Counted from the first letter of the stretch, positions 27,431 to 37,005 are shown. The stretch is 64,000 bases of DNA from Devosia subaequoris (GCF_014197055.1 NZ_JACIEW010000001.1:924307-988306), one strand, 5' to 3'. The notes: generated from the letters alone by a model not told the origin. Numbers and translations: made by a program.

Positions 27431-30331
27431 TCAATGTGGTGGTGTGTTAATAGAGCGTCCGCTAGCCGCTCGGCGACGGGTTACGAGGGCCAGTGGGTGG
27501 GCTGCCGCCACTGAGCCGAAACGCTCAACCTGGCAACGGCAGGAAAAGCCGGTTGCAAACACTTCATCGGCCGCGTCAACCGACCCCTTCCATGAAAGAT
27601 CATAGAGCTTGCGGCTCCAGCCCTGATGACGCGCTTCATGCCCAAAAAGGCCCGACATGCCACAACACCCGGCGTCTTGAACCGTCACGTCCAGCCCCAG
27701 CGCAGCAAAAATGCGCTTCCAGTCGGCTGCTACGGCCGGACGCATCGAGCGTTCGGTGCAATGGGTAAACACAACAGCTTTCGTGTTCGCTCCCGGGATG
27801 GAAGGAAAGCTCCGACCGCCCGCGAGTTCAGCCACGAGGAATTCTTCGACCGCTGACACCCAGGGCATGTCGGCGATTCCCGCATTGGGGTATTCGCTGC
27901 GCAGCATGTAAACCAGCGACGGATCCAGGCCAACGAGTGGCAGGCCTGCGCTGGATGCAATTCGAAGCGCATTAGCCATCGCTTTTGCCTGGCGGACGAA
28001 AACAGCGCGGGCTCCGGCAACGTATGCCGCCTTGCCGCTCGCCTGCACCGACAGCGCGACCGGCGCATATCCAAGCGCCCGCAGTCCCTCGGCAATCGTT
28101 GCAATCGAGTTTGTATCGAAAAGCGCAGTAAAGGGGTCGTGCACCAGGACAACATGTCCCGCGTCTAAAGGCAGCTCTGCCACCTCGCTTGCCGAGAGGG
28201 CCTCAATCGCATGGTGTCCCAGATTATGTCGCGACGGTAGCGGCGGATCGATGAGCCCAAGACCAAGCGCGGCAAGTCCATATACACGGGTCCATGCCAA
28301 GGCACGCAACACCGATCTGAAGCGCATTAGCGTGCCGATATGCGCCTCCAGAAGCATCGCGGCAAGGCTGGACATAGGGCGTCTTCGCTTGCTGTAGTAC
28401 CGTTCCAGGAAATGCGACTTCATGTCGGGCACATCCACATGGGTCGGGCATCCAGCCGCACACGACTTGCAGCCCAGGCAGCCATCCAGTGCCTCAAAGA
28501 CATCTGCCTCCATCTCTTCTGTCGCCTGGCCGGCCACCCGTGCCTGCTCAAGCGCGCGGAGGGCCTCAGCACGCCCCTTTGGAGAGTGGCGAAGCTCCGC
28601 GCTGACCTTGAACGACGGGCACATGGGCGTCTTGGCCGCATAGGTCAGGCACAGGGCATTGCCATTGCAGGCGAAGGCCTTCGCGAAGAGATCTGCGGGC
28701 GCTGTTTGCGTGGTTCGATAAGGTGTGGTGGCGATCCCGAGCAGTGGCGTCTGCCCGGCAATCAGCTTGCCCGGATTGAACCGACCAGCCGGATCAAACG
28801 CAACCTTGATGCGCTGGAATGCGCCATACGCCTCTGGCCCGACAAACCGCTCGAGGTACTCGCCGCGAATGCCCTTGCCGTGCTCGCCCCAGAAGATGCC
28901 GCCATGTGCCGTTACGGCCTCATAGACCGCATCCGAAATCGACCGGTAGAGGTCGCGGTCGGCCAGATCATCGATGTCGAGTGCCGGGCGGACATGCAGG
29001 CACCCCACATCTGCGTGGCCGTAGATCCCATACGACAGGCCGTGCCCGCCAAGAATGGCAGTAATCTCGTGCACAAAGGCGGAAAGATTTTCGGGAGGAA
29101 CGACGCAGTCTTCAACAAATGAGATGGGGCGTCGACGCCCGCCGGTACCACCGAGGAGGCCAACGCTGGCAGCCCGGACCGACCACAGGTGAGTAATCTC
29201 GCCCGCTTTGCCTGTCGTGTACGCGCCGCGAAATCCTGTCAGCTCGCTGGCGATGGCCAGGCATTGCGCCACACCAAGATCCAGTGCTTTGGGATCGTCA
29301 CCGGCAAATTCAACAAAGGCATAGACGGGCCGGTCGGCGCCATCCCCCCGGATCCCTGCTGGCAAGCTGTCAAGCAGCGCCGCTTCCATTGCCAGACGTT
29401 GCACCCATTCGTCGATAACCTCGATCGCCAGCGGCTCCGCAGAAAGCAGCGGCAGTGTCGCGTCGAGTGCGTCCGAGAAATTGTCAAAGGCAAGGACGCA
29501 GAGCCGAGACTGGCTTGGCTTCTTCACCAGCTTCAGCCGTAGGCGCGTGATCAGGCCCAGCGTGCCCTCTGCGCCAATCGGCAGGCGCCACCATTCCAGA
29601 CGCTCCCTGTCAGGGCGGGCCCGCTCCAAGTCGAGTCCAGAAAAGCGTCGGGACAATCGGGGGACATTGGCCAGCAAAGCCGGCCGGCCCGCATCGCAGG
29701 CGGCCGCAATCTCGTCCATTATGGGCGTAGCCCATTCGGGCACGGGCATCTGGCTGTCGAGCGTCTGGCCGTCGCCCACCATCATGGTCAAACCCAGCAC
29801 ATTGTCGGCCGTCTTGCCATAGATGCGCGACCCCTTGCCGGAGGCATCCGTGCCGACCATGCCCCCAACGGTGCAGCGGTTGGACGTCGAAGTACTGGGC
29901 GAGAAAAACAGACCAGTATGGGCCAATTGCTGGTTAAGATCGTCCAGGACAATGCCCGGTTCGACATCAACCCATCCCGCCGCCACATCGACCGCCAGCA
30001 TTCGGTGCATGTGCCGGCGAAAATCTACGATAACCCCCTCATTGAGAGACTGACCATTGGTGCCCGTTCCGCCACCACGAGCGGTGATGGGAAGGCCGCT
30101 AAACCCCGGCTGCCCCAGTACGGACAGCAGCCGGCCCACGTCCTGGGCATCGAAGGGGGCGACGACCATGCCCGGCACGATCTGATAGACGCTATTGTCA
30201 GTGGACATTGCCGCGCGCGACGCCAGGTCGGTCGCGACATCGCCGCAAAATCCCGCCTGTCGCAATGCCCCCGGCAGCCGCGCCAGCGCTACATCCATTG
30301 CCGCAGTAGAGGAAGGAACGAATCGGTTCAT
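27431..30331 (-). CDS. FAD-binding oxidoreductase fused to Fe-S (CCG) domain; YdiJ/D-2-hydroxyacid dehydrogenase-like
   Basis: This 966-residue fusion oxidises a D-2-hydroxy acid such as D-lactate or D-2-hydroxyglutarate. It combines an N-terminal FAD_binding_4 domain (ITARGGGTGTNGQSLNEGVI near residue 80; GGMVGTDASGKGSR near 155), an FAD-oxidase C domain (GEHGKGIRGEYLERFVG), a 4Fe-4S cluster region (CLGCKSCAAGCPTHVD near 640) and a C-terminal heterodisulfide-reductase-like CCG region (DAGCCGMSGLFGHE). The ATG at 30331 is chosen over a longer frame because alignable FAD-domain text starts there. It stands alone beside the IS remnants, transcribed away from the glycan locus. It could supply or remove the 2-hydroxyacids handled by the neighbouring dehydrogenase (speculative). 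Confidence 0.88.
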   Translation of the reverse strand: MNRFVPSSTAAMDVALARLPGALRQAGFCGDVATDLASRAAMSTDNSVYQIVPGMVVAPFDAQDVGRLLSVLGQPGFSGLPITARGGGTGTNGQSLNEGVIVDFRRHMHRMLAVDVAAGWVDVEPGIVLDDLNQQLAHTGLFFSPSTSTSNRCTVGGMVGTDASGKGSRIYGKTADNVLGLTMMVGDGQTLDSQMPVPEWATPIMDEIAAACDAGRPALLANVPRLSRRFSGLDLERARPDRERLEWWRLPIGAEGTLGLITRLRLKLVKKPSQSRLCVLAFDNFSDALDATLPLLSAEPLAIEVIDEWVQRLAMEAALLDSLPAGIRGDGADRPVYAFVEFAGDDPKALDLGVAQCLAIASELTGFRGAYTTGKAGEITHLWSVRAASVGLLGGTGGRRRPISFVEDCVVPPENLSAFVHEITAILGGHGLSYGIYGHADVGCLHVRPALDIDDLADRDLYRSISDAVYEAVTAHGGIFWGEHGKGIRGEYLERFVGPEAYGAFQRIKVAFDPAGRFNPGKLIAGQTPLLGIATTPYRTTQTAPADLFAKAFACNGNALCLTYAAKTPMCPSFKVSAELRHSPKGRAEALRALEQARVAGQATEEMEADVFEALDGCLGCKSCAAGCPTHVDVPDMKSHFLERYYSKRRRPMSSLAAMLLEAHIGTLMRFRSVLRALAWTRVYGLAALGLGLIDPPLPSRHNLGHHAIEALSASEVAELPLDAGHVVLVHDPFTALFDTNSIATIAEGLRALGYAPVALSVQASGKAAYVAGARAVFVRQAKAMANALRIASSAGLPLVGLDPSLVYMLRSEYPNAGIADMPWVSAVEEFLVAELAGGRSFPSIPGANTKAVVFTHCTERSMRPAVAADWKRIFAALGLDVTVQDAGCCGMSGLFGHEARHQGWSRKLYDLSWKGSVDAADEVFATGFSCRCQVERFGSVAAAHPLALVTRRRAASGRSINTPPH

Positions 30332-30559
30332 TGTGCAGCGATTGTTATCGGTGGATCGGCGTACACGATAGTGTCTGCGAATTGCGAGTGCCAAGAAACG
30401 CCGTGCAACTTGGCTGTTGATGATAGCCCGCGCTGTAGTCTTGATTCCGATGTAGGGCACCACCGGCCAGACTAGGATTGCTTCGGGAACGGTGGTATGG
30501 GCATGCGCTCCCCTTCAAACCACCGGAACGCTAGAAACGTGCGAAATACCAAGGACCAT

Positions 30560-31480
30560 GTGGCAGTCGCGTCTCGCTCATTCTCTCTCAATCCCATCCT
30601 GAGGGCAGAACTGCTCGAACGCTATGAGCATGTGACGTTCAACGATGATGGACGCCGACTGGCGGGCACCGACCTGGTTTCGTTTCTTAAGGGGCATCAG
30701 AAGGCCATTACAGCGCTCGAAAAGGTTGATCAGAGCGTGATTGCTGAACTGACCGATCTCAAGGTGCTGAGCAAATACGGCGTGGGCATCGACATGATCG
30801 ATGTTTCCGCCCTTCGCGACGCCGGCATTGGCTTCGGCTGGACCAAGGGCGTCAACCGCCGCTCGGTATCCGAACTGGTGCTCTCGGCCGCCATTTCGCT
30901 GTTGCATCTCGTGCCAGCCGCTGTCGCCGAAACCCAAGGTGGTAGCTGGCGCCAGCTCAATGGCAACCAGCTCACGAAAAAGACCGTAGGTATTATCGGC
31001 TGCGGCCATGTCGGCAAGGACGTGATTGCTTTGCTGGCTCCCTTCGCCTGCCGCATCCTGATCAATGACATTGTCGATATGGGCGGCTACGCCGCCCAGG
31101 CTGGATGCGAACAGGTGGATTTGCGAACCCTCCTCCAGACAAGCGATGTCATCACGGTGCACACGCCTCTGGACGACACCACGCGCAGCCTGGTAGGTGC
31201 TCAAGAGATTGGCCTGATGCAGGATCATGCCGTGCTCATCAACATGGCCCGGGGTGGCATTGTGGACGAAGCAGCCCTGCTGGCGGCGCTGGATGCCGGC
31301 AAGCTTGTCGGTGCGGCGCTGGACGTTCTGGACGTCGAGCCACCTCGTACGGACACGGCAGCCGCCTTGATCGCGCACCCGCGCGTTGTGGTGACGCCCC
31401 ATATCGGCGGCTCGGCAAAGGAGGCTGTCCTGGCCATGGGGCGCGCCGCGATCAATGGACTGGACGACTATGTCCTTTAA
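30560..31480 (+). CDS. D-isomer-specific 2-hydroxyacid dehydrogenase (phosphoglycerate dehydrogenase-like)
   Basis: This NAD(P)-dependent oxidoreductase has about 306 residues with a two-domain Rossmann fold. Nucleotide-binding KTVGIIGCGHVGKDVIALL and catalytic Arg (LINMARGGIVDEAALL), Glu (ALDVLDVEPP) and His (VTPHIGGSAKEAV) are all present, so it should be active. The GTG at 30560 is preferred because AAGGA lies 5 nt upstream; the frame is open back to 30497. It overlaps the sulfotransferase-like gene, so the two are probably co-expressed at the edge of the glycan locus. Substrate uncertain: 3-phosphoglycerate or a sugar-derived 2-hydroxyacid. Confidence 0.87.
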   Translation: MAVASRSFSLNPILRAELLERYEHVTFNDDGRRLAGTDLVSFLKGHQKAITALEKVDQSVIAELTDLKVLSKYGVGIDMIDVSALRDAGIGFGWTKGVNRRSVSELVLSAAISLLHLVPAAVAETQGGSWRQLNGNQLTKKTVGIIGCGHVGKDVIALLAPFACRILINDIVDMGGYAAQAGCEQVDLRTLLQTSDVITVHTPLDDTTRSLVGAQEIGLMQDHAVLINMARGGIVDEAALLAALDAGKLVGAALDVLDVEPPRTDTAAALIAHPRVVVTPHIGGSAKEAVLAMGRAAINGLDDYVL

Positions 31481-32555
31481 TCATGCGACCAACCGGGCCG
31501 GGCAGCTGCCGATCCGATTCATCGATGTTTCCGGCATTGGCAGTTCCGGCAAATCGGCGGTCACCGACCTCCTGCGCGAGTTCGACTCGCTCTATGTGCC
31601 GCACTTCCAGTTCGAATTCGATCTCATCCGCGCGCCGGGCGGATTGCTCGATCTGCGCCATGCCGCAAGTCAGGACTGGTCGCCGGTCCGCTCCCATGCC
31701 GCCCTCAAGCGGTTTTCCCGCCTCGTTTACACCCTAGGTGCAGACCCTAGGCCCTGGCAGATCGGCGCGATGATCCGGAGCGCCAGCCAGCGCTATTCGC
31801 GCCATTTTGGTCCTGGGTATTTCGACGTCTGGGACGAGTTCTGTGCGGCCTTGCTGGCGCTGCGCTACCGTGCCGAGTGGCCCTATGACGACTACGAAAT
31901 ACCGGGGGCCTGGCGCCTCGCCAAGCGCCTTCTCAAGCGTTTTGGCCTGCGCGAGCATTTCCTGCACGATGTGACCGTCATTGATGGGCGGCGCTTTGAT
32001 CTGCTGGCCAGCCGGGCCATGCAGCGACTTTATGCGCCTTTGCTCAAGCCTGGTCAGACCGGCGCCATCCTCAACAACGCAATCGAGCCGTTCAATCCCA
32101 CTCCGGGCCTGGACATGCTCGGCAATGCCCGGCAGATCGTGGTGGTTCGCGATCCACGCGACGTCTTTGCCACCGGCCAGAAGCGAAGCAGCGAAGCAGC
32201 CAGACGCAGTATGCAGGCCTTCGACAATGATGGCCTTAACAAAACCTTCCTTGCCGCCGACGATGTGAACGCCTTCTGTCTGCGGCACCGCCTGCATTGG
32301 GACGCCTTGCCCAAGGCCGACAACCCACGGGTCCTGCGCGTCTGGTTTGAGGAACTCGTCGCCCAACCCGCCCGTACGATTGCAACAATCTGCGCCTTCC
32401 TCGAGCTTGATCCAGCCCACCACACGGCGCCTAACACCGCGTTCAAGCCCGAAGTGAGCCGCGAAAGTGTGGGAACGGCCAAGCTCTATCCCGACCAGCA
32501 ATCCATTTCGGTAATTGCTCAAACGCTGGCGGATTGCCTCTACCCCAACTGGTAG
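31470..32555 (+). CDS. Sulfotransferase-like protein
   Basis: This 361-residue protein has a P-loop-like PAPS-binding start (FIDVSGIGSSGKSAVTDLL, near residues 19-36), a second PAPS contact IVVVRDPRDVFATGQ near 215, and a C-terminal region RTIATICAFLELDPAHH typical of carbohydrate/heparan-type sulfotransferases. It would transfer sulfate from PAPS to a hydroxyl of the locus-encoded glycan or precursor (inference). The ATG lies inside the end of the upstream dehydrogenase gene. It converges on the cyclase gene, with only 3 bp between the stops. No signal peptide is visible, so it would act in the cytoplasm. Confidence 0.7.
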   Translation: MSFNHATNRAGQLPIRFIDVSGIGSSGKSAVTDLLREFDSLYVPHFQFEFDLIRAPGGLLDLRHAASQDWSPVRSHAALKRFSRLVYTLGADPRPWQIGAMIRSASQRYSRHFGPGYFDVWDEFCAALLALRYRAEWPYDDYEIPGAWRLAKRLLKRFGLREHFLHDVTVIDGRRFDLLASRAMQRLYAPLLKPGQTGAILNNAIEPFNPTPGLDMLGNARQIVVVRDPRDVFATGQKRSSEAARRSMQAFDNDGLNKTFLAADDVNAFCLRHRLHWDALPKADNPRVLRVWFEELVAQPARTIATICAFLELDPAHHTAPNTAFKPEVSRESVGTAKLYPDQQSISVIAQTLADCLYPNW

Positions 32556-32558
32556 CCG

Positions 32559-33617
32559 CTATCGCACCAGGGCCTTGCTGAGGGTAGCTTGAAAGAAGTC
32601 GTCCGGTTTGACCGTGATGGCTTCGATTACGGCATCCGGGCCGCTGGGCACAATGATGCGATAGCCGGCCTCGCTGTTCTTTTTGTCTTTTGCCATGGCC
32701 TGAAAGACGGCCTCGGCATCGATCGGATAGTCCTTGTAGGCGGCATAGTTGTATTGCAGGACCGGGAGCATGCGATTGCGGTGTACCGCTTCGATGCGTC
32801 CCAGGGCCACCGCAAAATCATTGGCGATCTTCATGCCGATCGTGACGGCAATGCCATGCGGGATATGATAATGGGTCGCAGTCTCGATGGCATGGCCGAA
32901 GCTGTGACCATAGTTGAAGATGTTGCGCGGCCCGCGATCAAACTCATCGATTTCGATATAGCGCTTCTTGATCCTGAGTGCGCGCGAGATGAATTCGGCA
33001 AGGATTGCGTCGTCGCTGGTCAACCGCTCGAACCGTTCGGCCAGGTAGTCAAACGAGGCCGGCCCGTCGATGGTATGCACCTTGATGATCTCACCGATTC
33101 CGGAGCGAACCTCCTCTTCCGGTAGCGTCTTGAGGAACCGCACGCTGACAAATATCTGCTTGGGCGGATAGAAGGTGCCAAGAATGTTCTTGCCCGCCTT
33201 CATGTTCACCGAGCTCTTGGAGCCGATGGCGCTATCGGCCTGGGCCAGCAGCGTTGTCGGCACGAAATTCCAGGCGATGCCGCGCATGAAGATCGAAGCG
33301 ATAAAACAGGCAATGTCCTGAACCACGCCGCCACCGATGGCGACCAGCGTCTGGTTGCGCTTCAAGCCCAATTCGGCAAGCTGCTCGAGCACGGGAACGA
33401 TCTGGGCGATGGACTTGGCATCTTCCGTCGCCTCGATATAGACGCAGGGCATATCCCCCAGCGCAGCGAAATCCTCGCGATAGAGCTCGGCGACGCGCGC
33501 ATCGGCCAGTACCACGCACCCCGGCTTGAGGGCTGCCGCAATCGCCGCACGGGGTGCATCGACATAGGTGACCGAATATGGACCGCCTTGCGCCTGTATT
33601 TCGAGGTTCTCAAGCAC
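32559..33617 (-). CDS. 3-Dehydroquinate synthase-like sugar-phosphate cyclase
   Basis: This NAD- and metal-dependent cyclase of the AroB superfamily has 352 residues. The NAD-binding region is LVAIGGGVVQDIACFIASIF and PTTLLAQADSAIGSKSSVNM. Metal and substrate positions are visible in SGIGEIIKVHT (Glu), NYGHSFGHAIETATHYHIPH (two His) and GIAVTIGM. It lies in a glycan operon without aroK or other shikimate genes, so it is unlikely to be the housekeeping AroB. Members outside shikimate metabolism make cyclitols from sedoheptulose-7-phosphate or glucose-6-phosphate. It overlaps the SDR gene upstream by 8 bp and is the last gene of the operon. Confidence 0.82.
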   Translation of the reverse strand: MLENLEIQAQGGPYSVTYVDAPRAAIAAALKPGCVVLADARVAELYREDFAALGDMPCVYIEATEDAKSIAQIVPVLEQLAELGLKRNQTLVAIGGGVVQDIACFIASIFMRGIAWNFVPTTLLAQADSAIGSKSSVNMKAGKNILGTFYPPKQIFVSVRFLKTLPEEEVRSGIGEIIKVHTIDGPASFDYLAERFERLTSDDAILAEFISRALRIKKRYIEIDEFDRGPRNIFNYGHSFGHAIETATHYHIPHGIAVTIGMKIANDFAVALGRIEAVHRNRMLPVLQYNYAAYKDYPIDAEAVFQAMAKDKKNSEAGYRIIVPSGPDAVIEAITVKPDDFFQATLSKALVR

Positions 33618-34323
33618 GCGTGAAGCCCCCGTCCACGGGAATGTTCTGACCGGTAATGAAGGTGTTGGTGTCGCTGCCGAGCCACTTCACGATCGCTGCA
33701 ATCTCGGTGACCTTGCCAAGGCGCCGCGCCGGAACGCGGCTGAGCAGGGCCTGGATCTGGGCGTCGTTGAGGAGCCCCCGGGTCATTTCGGTGTCGATGA
33801 AACCCGGCGCGATCGAATTGGCCAGAATGTCATTCTGGCTGTGCTCGACGGCAATGGCTGCCGTCATGCCGTCGATGGCAAACTTGCTCGTCGAATAGCT
33901 GGCGCGGAGTTCCTTGGAGCGCATGCCCCAGATCGAGGAAATGTTGACGATCCGGCCCCAGCCCTTGGCCAGCATGTTCGGAATGGCCGCCTGGCAGAAG
34001 CGGAACGGCGCATAGACATTGACGTCCTGCACGCGCTGGAATTCCGCAGGATCGATCTCGGCAAAGGGCGCGATCTTGTTGATGCCAGCATTGTTGATCA
34101 CAATGTCGATGGCTTCGCCCCGCATGGCTTCAGCCGCCTCATCCACCGCAGCCCGATCGGAGAGATCCACGCTGAAATGCCGTGCAGGCACCAGGTCGTC
34201 ACGAGCCCAGGCGCTGCTGCTCAAGGTGACCAGCCGATAGCCGTCCTCGGCGTATTGCCGCGCAATCTCAAAGCCAATTCCGCGGCTGGCGCCGGTGACC
34301 AGGACCGTCTTTTGAGCATGCAT
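33610..34323 (-). CDS. Short-chain dehydrogenase/reductase
   Basis: This 237-residue classical SDR has the cofactor motif VTGASRGIGFEIARQYAED near residue 10, NNAGINKIAP, and a catalytic Ser/Tyr/Lys (NISSIWG...SYSTSKFAIDG, Tyr-x3-Lys). The C-terminus has the Gly-rich FITGQNIPVDGGFTRA. FabG-like in sequence, it lies between an SIS isomerase and the cyclase in the same operon, so a sugar or cyclitol ketoreductase is more likely than fatty-acid synthesis. NADP preference is suggested by the Arg after TGAS. Confidence 0.88.
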   Translation of the reverse strand: MHAQKTVLVTGASRGIGFEIARQYAEDGYRLVTLSSSAWARDDLVPARHFSVDLSDRAAVDEAAEAMRGEAIDIVINNAGINKIAPFAEIDPAEFQRVQDVNVYAPFRFCQAAIPNMLAKGWGRIVNISSIWGMRSKELRASYSTSKFAIDGMTAAIAVEHSQNDILANSIAPGFIDTEMTRGLLNDAQIQALLSRVPARRLGKVTEIAAIVKWLGSDTNTFITGQNIPVDGGFTRA

Positions 34324-34326
34324 TCC

Positions 34327-34941
34327 TCAGCCCCTCGTTGCGTCGTTCAGATGCTTTGTCATGTAGGATACGAACACGTGGTTCAGGATCAGATGCGCAT
34401 CCTCGGCCGGGCCATATTCAGCCGGGTCGGTCGGAACATGGATGCACAAATCTGCCGTTTCCCGCAGCTTGCCGCCATTGACGAACGATGTCAGCGCGAT
34501 CGTGGTCACGCCGTTCTGCTTGGCCCATTCGAAGGCATGCACCAGATTTGGGGAATTGCCGGAGGCCGAAATTGCGATCAGCAGGTCTCCCGGATGGGCC
34601 TGGTAGGCCAATTGCCGGGTGAAGATCTCGTGATAGCCGAAGTCATTGCCGACCGCGGTGAGGATCGAATTGTTGTCGCAAAGACTCATGGTCCGGAACG
34701 GACGCTCGGCGAGCCGACTGCCGATTGCCAGGTCGTTTGCCATGTGGCTTGCCGTTGAGGTGCTGCCACCGTTGCCAATGATGAATATCATGCGACGCTG
34801 TTCGCGCGCCTCGATCATCGCCTTGGCGACCGCGTCAATCTCACTGACATCAATTCCGTCGAGAATCTCGGCCAGATAGCGGAAATAGTTCTTCGAGTAG
34901 CGCCCGATGTCGTGGTCGTGCAGGTTCAGCAACGTGCTCAT
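34327..34941 (-). CDS. SIS-domain isomerase (GmhA/phosphoheptose isomerase-like)
   Basis: This 204-residue single-SIS-domain protein has IFIIGNGGSTSTASHMANDL near residue 55, the phosphate-binding Ser cluster of GmhA and DiaA proteins, and LLIAISASGNSPNLVHAFEW near 125. GmhA converts sedoheptulose-7-phosphate to heptose-7-phosphate. In this operon such an activity would place a C7 sugar phosphate next to a cyclase family that often uses sedoheptulose-7-phosphate (inference). It is 3 bp from the SDR gene and 9 bp from the Gfo/Idh gene. Confidence 0.82.
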   Translation of the reverse strand: MSTLLNLHDHDIGRYSKNYFRYLAEILDGIDVSEIDAVAKAMIEAREQRRMIFIIGNGGSTSTASHMANDLAIGSRLAERPFRTMSLCDNNSILTAVGNDFGYHEIFTRQLAYQAHPGDLLIAISASGNSPNLVHAFEWAKQNGVTTIALTSFVNGGKLRETADLCIHVPTDPAEYGPAEDAHLILNHVFVSYMTKHLNDATRG

Positions 34942-34950
34942 TGGATAGCC

Positions 34951-35988
34951 TCAGGCGTCTGGATTTTCGATAGCGGCGAACTGCCGCCAGGCGGGATCGC
35001 TATAATAGATGCGGAAGACATGTTCCATCGTGCGCAGCGCATCCAGCGATGATCCACTCTCGACCGCACTGTCGGACAACACGTGGTCAACGAAGTCGTC
35101 CACCTCGGTCTGCCAGCTCGGGTCACGATTGTAGCGGATCAGGGTTTCCTTGGGGTCGCCATTGTCCTGCTCGGGGTTGGACTCGATGATGGCGAGCGTC
35201 TCGGCGCCATAGCTCTTGGAGCCAGACAGGATACCGCCGAGCGCAACCGCGCCGCGTTCCATCGTGATGTCCAAGCTGAACCGGTGGCGCCAACTGGTCG
35301 CCGTGCTGTTGAGCATGGCCACCACGCCGTCGGCGGTGCGCATCAGGGCATAGGCATTGTCTTCGACGTCATAGCCCCAGAACGAATTGGAGATGAAGCT
35401 GTGCACCTCTTTGAAATCGCCGGCAAAGAGCCGCATCAAGTCTACCATGTGGATGCCCTGGTCGAGCAGAACACCCCCACCAGCCACTTTGCGCTGGGTA
35501 CGCCAGTCGGATTGGCCAAAGGTGATGATCTGGGACTTTCCGTAGACGCCACGCAAACTGATGATCTTGCCGTAGTCGCCGCTTTCGATGATGCGCTTGG
35601 CCTCCAGAACGCTTTCGTGATAGCGGTGGTTGAAGCCATATTTGAGCTTGAGCCCCGGGCGCGTCTGTTCGACGGCGCTAACCTGGCGGATTTCCTCGAC
35701 GCTTCGCCCAGGCGGCTTTTCACAGAAGACGTGGCAGCCCTTTTCCAGCGCCAGAATGGTCGCATCGGCAGCAACGTCATTGGTCAGGCAGATCACCACG
35801 ACGTCCAGCTCTTCTGCGGCAATCATGCTGCGATAGTCAGGATGCACCTTGAGGCCTGCCGGCGCAGCAGCGCTCGCGAACCGTTGGTCCGCCACGGCGA
35901 CGACCGTGGTGTGCGGATTTCTGTCAAGACACTGGTGGCGGCGACTGCCCACCACGCCATAGCCAGCTATGCCTACACGCAGGCTCAT
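34951..35988 (-). CDS. Gfo/Idh/MocA-family oxidoreductase
   Basis: This 345-residue NAD(P)-dependent sugar or cyclitol dehydrogenase has a Rossmann N-terminus (VGIAGYGVVGSRRHQCL), the family Lys motif HVFCEKPPGRSVEEI near residue 92, and the C-terminal alpha/beta domain with GGGVLLDQGIHMVDLMRLF near residue 172, including the Asp/His pair. Relatives include myo-inositol 2-dehydrogenase and UDP-sugar 3-dehydrogenases. Its neighbours suggest oxidation of a cyclitol or activated sugar ring. Confidence 0.88.
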   Translation of the reverse strand: MSLRVGIAGYGVVGSRRHQCLDRNPHTTVVAVADQRFASAAAPAGLKVHPDYRSMIAAEELDVVVICLTNDVAADATILALEKGCHVFCEKPPGRSVEEIRQVSAVEQTRPGLKLKYGFNHRYHESVLEAKRIIESGDYGKIISLRGVYGKSQIITFGQSDWRTQRKVAGGGVLLDQGIHMVDLMRLFAGDFKEVHSFISNSFWGYDVEDNAYALMRTADGVVAMLNSTATSWRHRFSLDITMERGAVALGGILSGSKSYGAETLAIIESNPEQDNGDPKETLIRYNRDPSWQTEVDDFVDHVLSDSAVESGSSLDALRTMEHVFRIYYSDPAWRQFAAIENPDA

Positions 35989-36015
35989 CTGTAACCTCGA
36001 TCGGTTTGAGCCATC

Positions 36016-37005
36016 TCAGGCAGGCTTTCGCGCCAGCACCCAAGAGTGCGAACTCATGCGGTTATTGGCCAGAAACTGCTGAAATGCTGTTGCAGCCTGC
36101 TCATTGCCGAGCAGGGCACGAATGAAGGGCTGATCGTCCAGCAGCCCGGGGATTTCGTTGGTCTTGTTGCGCACGATGTCAACATCAAGCTGGCCGGGCG
36201 TCAGCACTTCGACATCGGTTAAACCCGCACGGCCGCACAGGATTTCGAAGCCCTTCACAGACATGAAATTGAGATGATGGGGCGGAAATACCGCGTTGGC
36301 GTGCTCACCCAGCACGGTGATGTCAAACCCGTCCGCACCAAGGGTGGTGAAGAAGACCCAGCCACCAGGCGCCGTGAATGTCGCCAGGTTGGAGATGAAG
36401 CGCAGCGGGTCATGAACATGCTCCATGACTTCGAGCGAGCAGACAAGGTCGCCCCGGCCATCGAGGTCGGTCACGTCCTCGGCCAGCGCCTCACGCACTT
36501 CAAATCCGAGCTTGCGGCAACTCTCGATCATTTCAGACGAAGGCTCTACAGCAATGCCAGTTGCACCAGCCAGGCGAGCCACCAGCTCGGAGAGGAACAC
36601 ACCGTGACCGGCGCCCACATCGACCACAGTCCGCGCCAAGAAGCCGCGCTCTTTGAGCATCCGGGCAAGCTCGGCCGCACGCGGCGCAAATACTGCCGCA
36701 CGCCGGGACTCCGCCACCTGCGGAAAGAACACCTTGGCCCAGAAATCGGATGAGACCGAATTGACGTAGAAGCGCTCGAACACCTCCAGACGCGGACGCG
36801 GCGTTTGATAAAGCGTGCCGCATTCCAGGCAGCGCGAATAGCCAAAGCCCTTCTTGGTGAAGGCGTGCTCCGTATGGGTACTCGCACAGGCAACGCAGGG
36901 CACGTCGTCTCGGGCACCGTCGGTGAAAAGCGTGGTCGCGTCCTGCTCGCTCAGCCGCAGATATTCATTGAGCAATTCCCTCGGACGGATGTCATTTTCA
37001 CGCAT
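36016..37005 (-). CDS. SAM-dependent methyltransferase with N-terminal zinc ribbon
   Basis: This class I methyltransferase has about 329 residues. The first part has a four-Cys zinc ribbon (CVACAS then SRCLECGTLYQTPRP). The SAM site follows (TVVDVGAGHGVFLSELVARL) and a post-motif LVCSLEVMEHVHDPLRFISN. The layout resembles sugar C- or O-methyltransferases of glycan clusters, but it is shorter than TylC3-type C-methyltransferases. The ATG at 37005 is used; a TTG at 37032 overlapping the upstream stop is also possible. It likely methylates the sugar made by this operon. Confidence 0.8.
   Translation of the reverse strand: MRENDIRPRELLNEYLRLSEQDATTLFTDGARDDVPCVACASTHTEHAFTKKGFGYSRCLECGTLYQTPRPRLEVFERFYVNSVSSDFWAKVFFPQVAESRRAAVFAPRAAELARMLKERGFLARTVVDVGAGHGVFLSELVARLAGATGIAVEPSSEMIESCRKLGFEVREALAEDVTDLDGRGDLVCSLEVMEHVHDPLRFISNLATFTAPGGWVFFTTLGADGFDITVLGEHANAVFPPHHLNFMSVKGFEILCGRAGLTDVEVLTPGQLDVDIVRNKTNEIPGLLDDQPFIRALLGNEQAATAFQQFLANNRMSSHSWVLARKPA

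Noticed and set aside
33568..34758. 396-codon open frame on the plus strand
   Set aside because: Antisense to the SDR and SIS genes; low-complexity translation without motifs.
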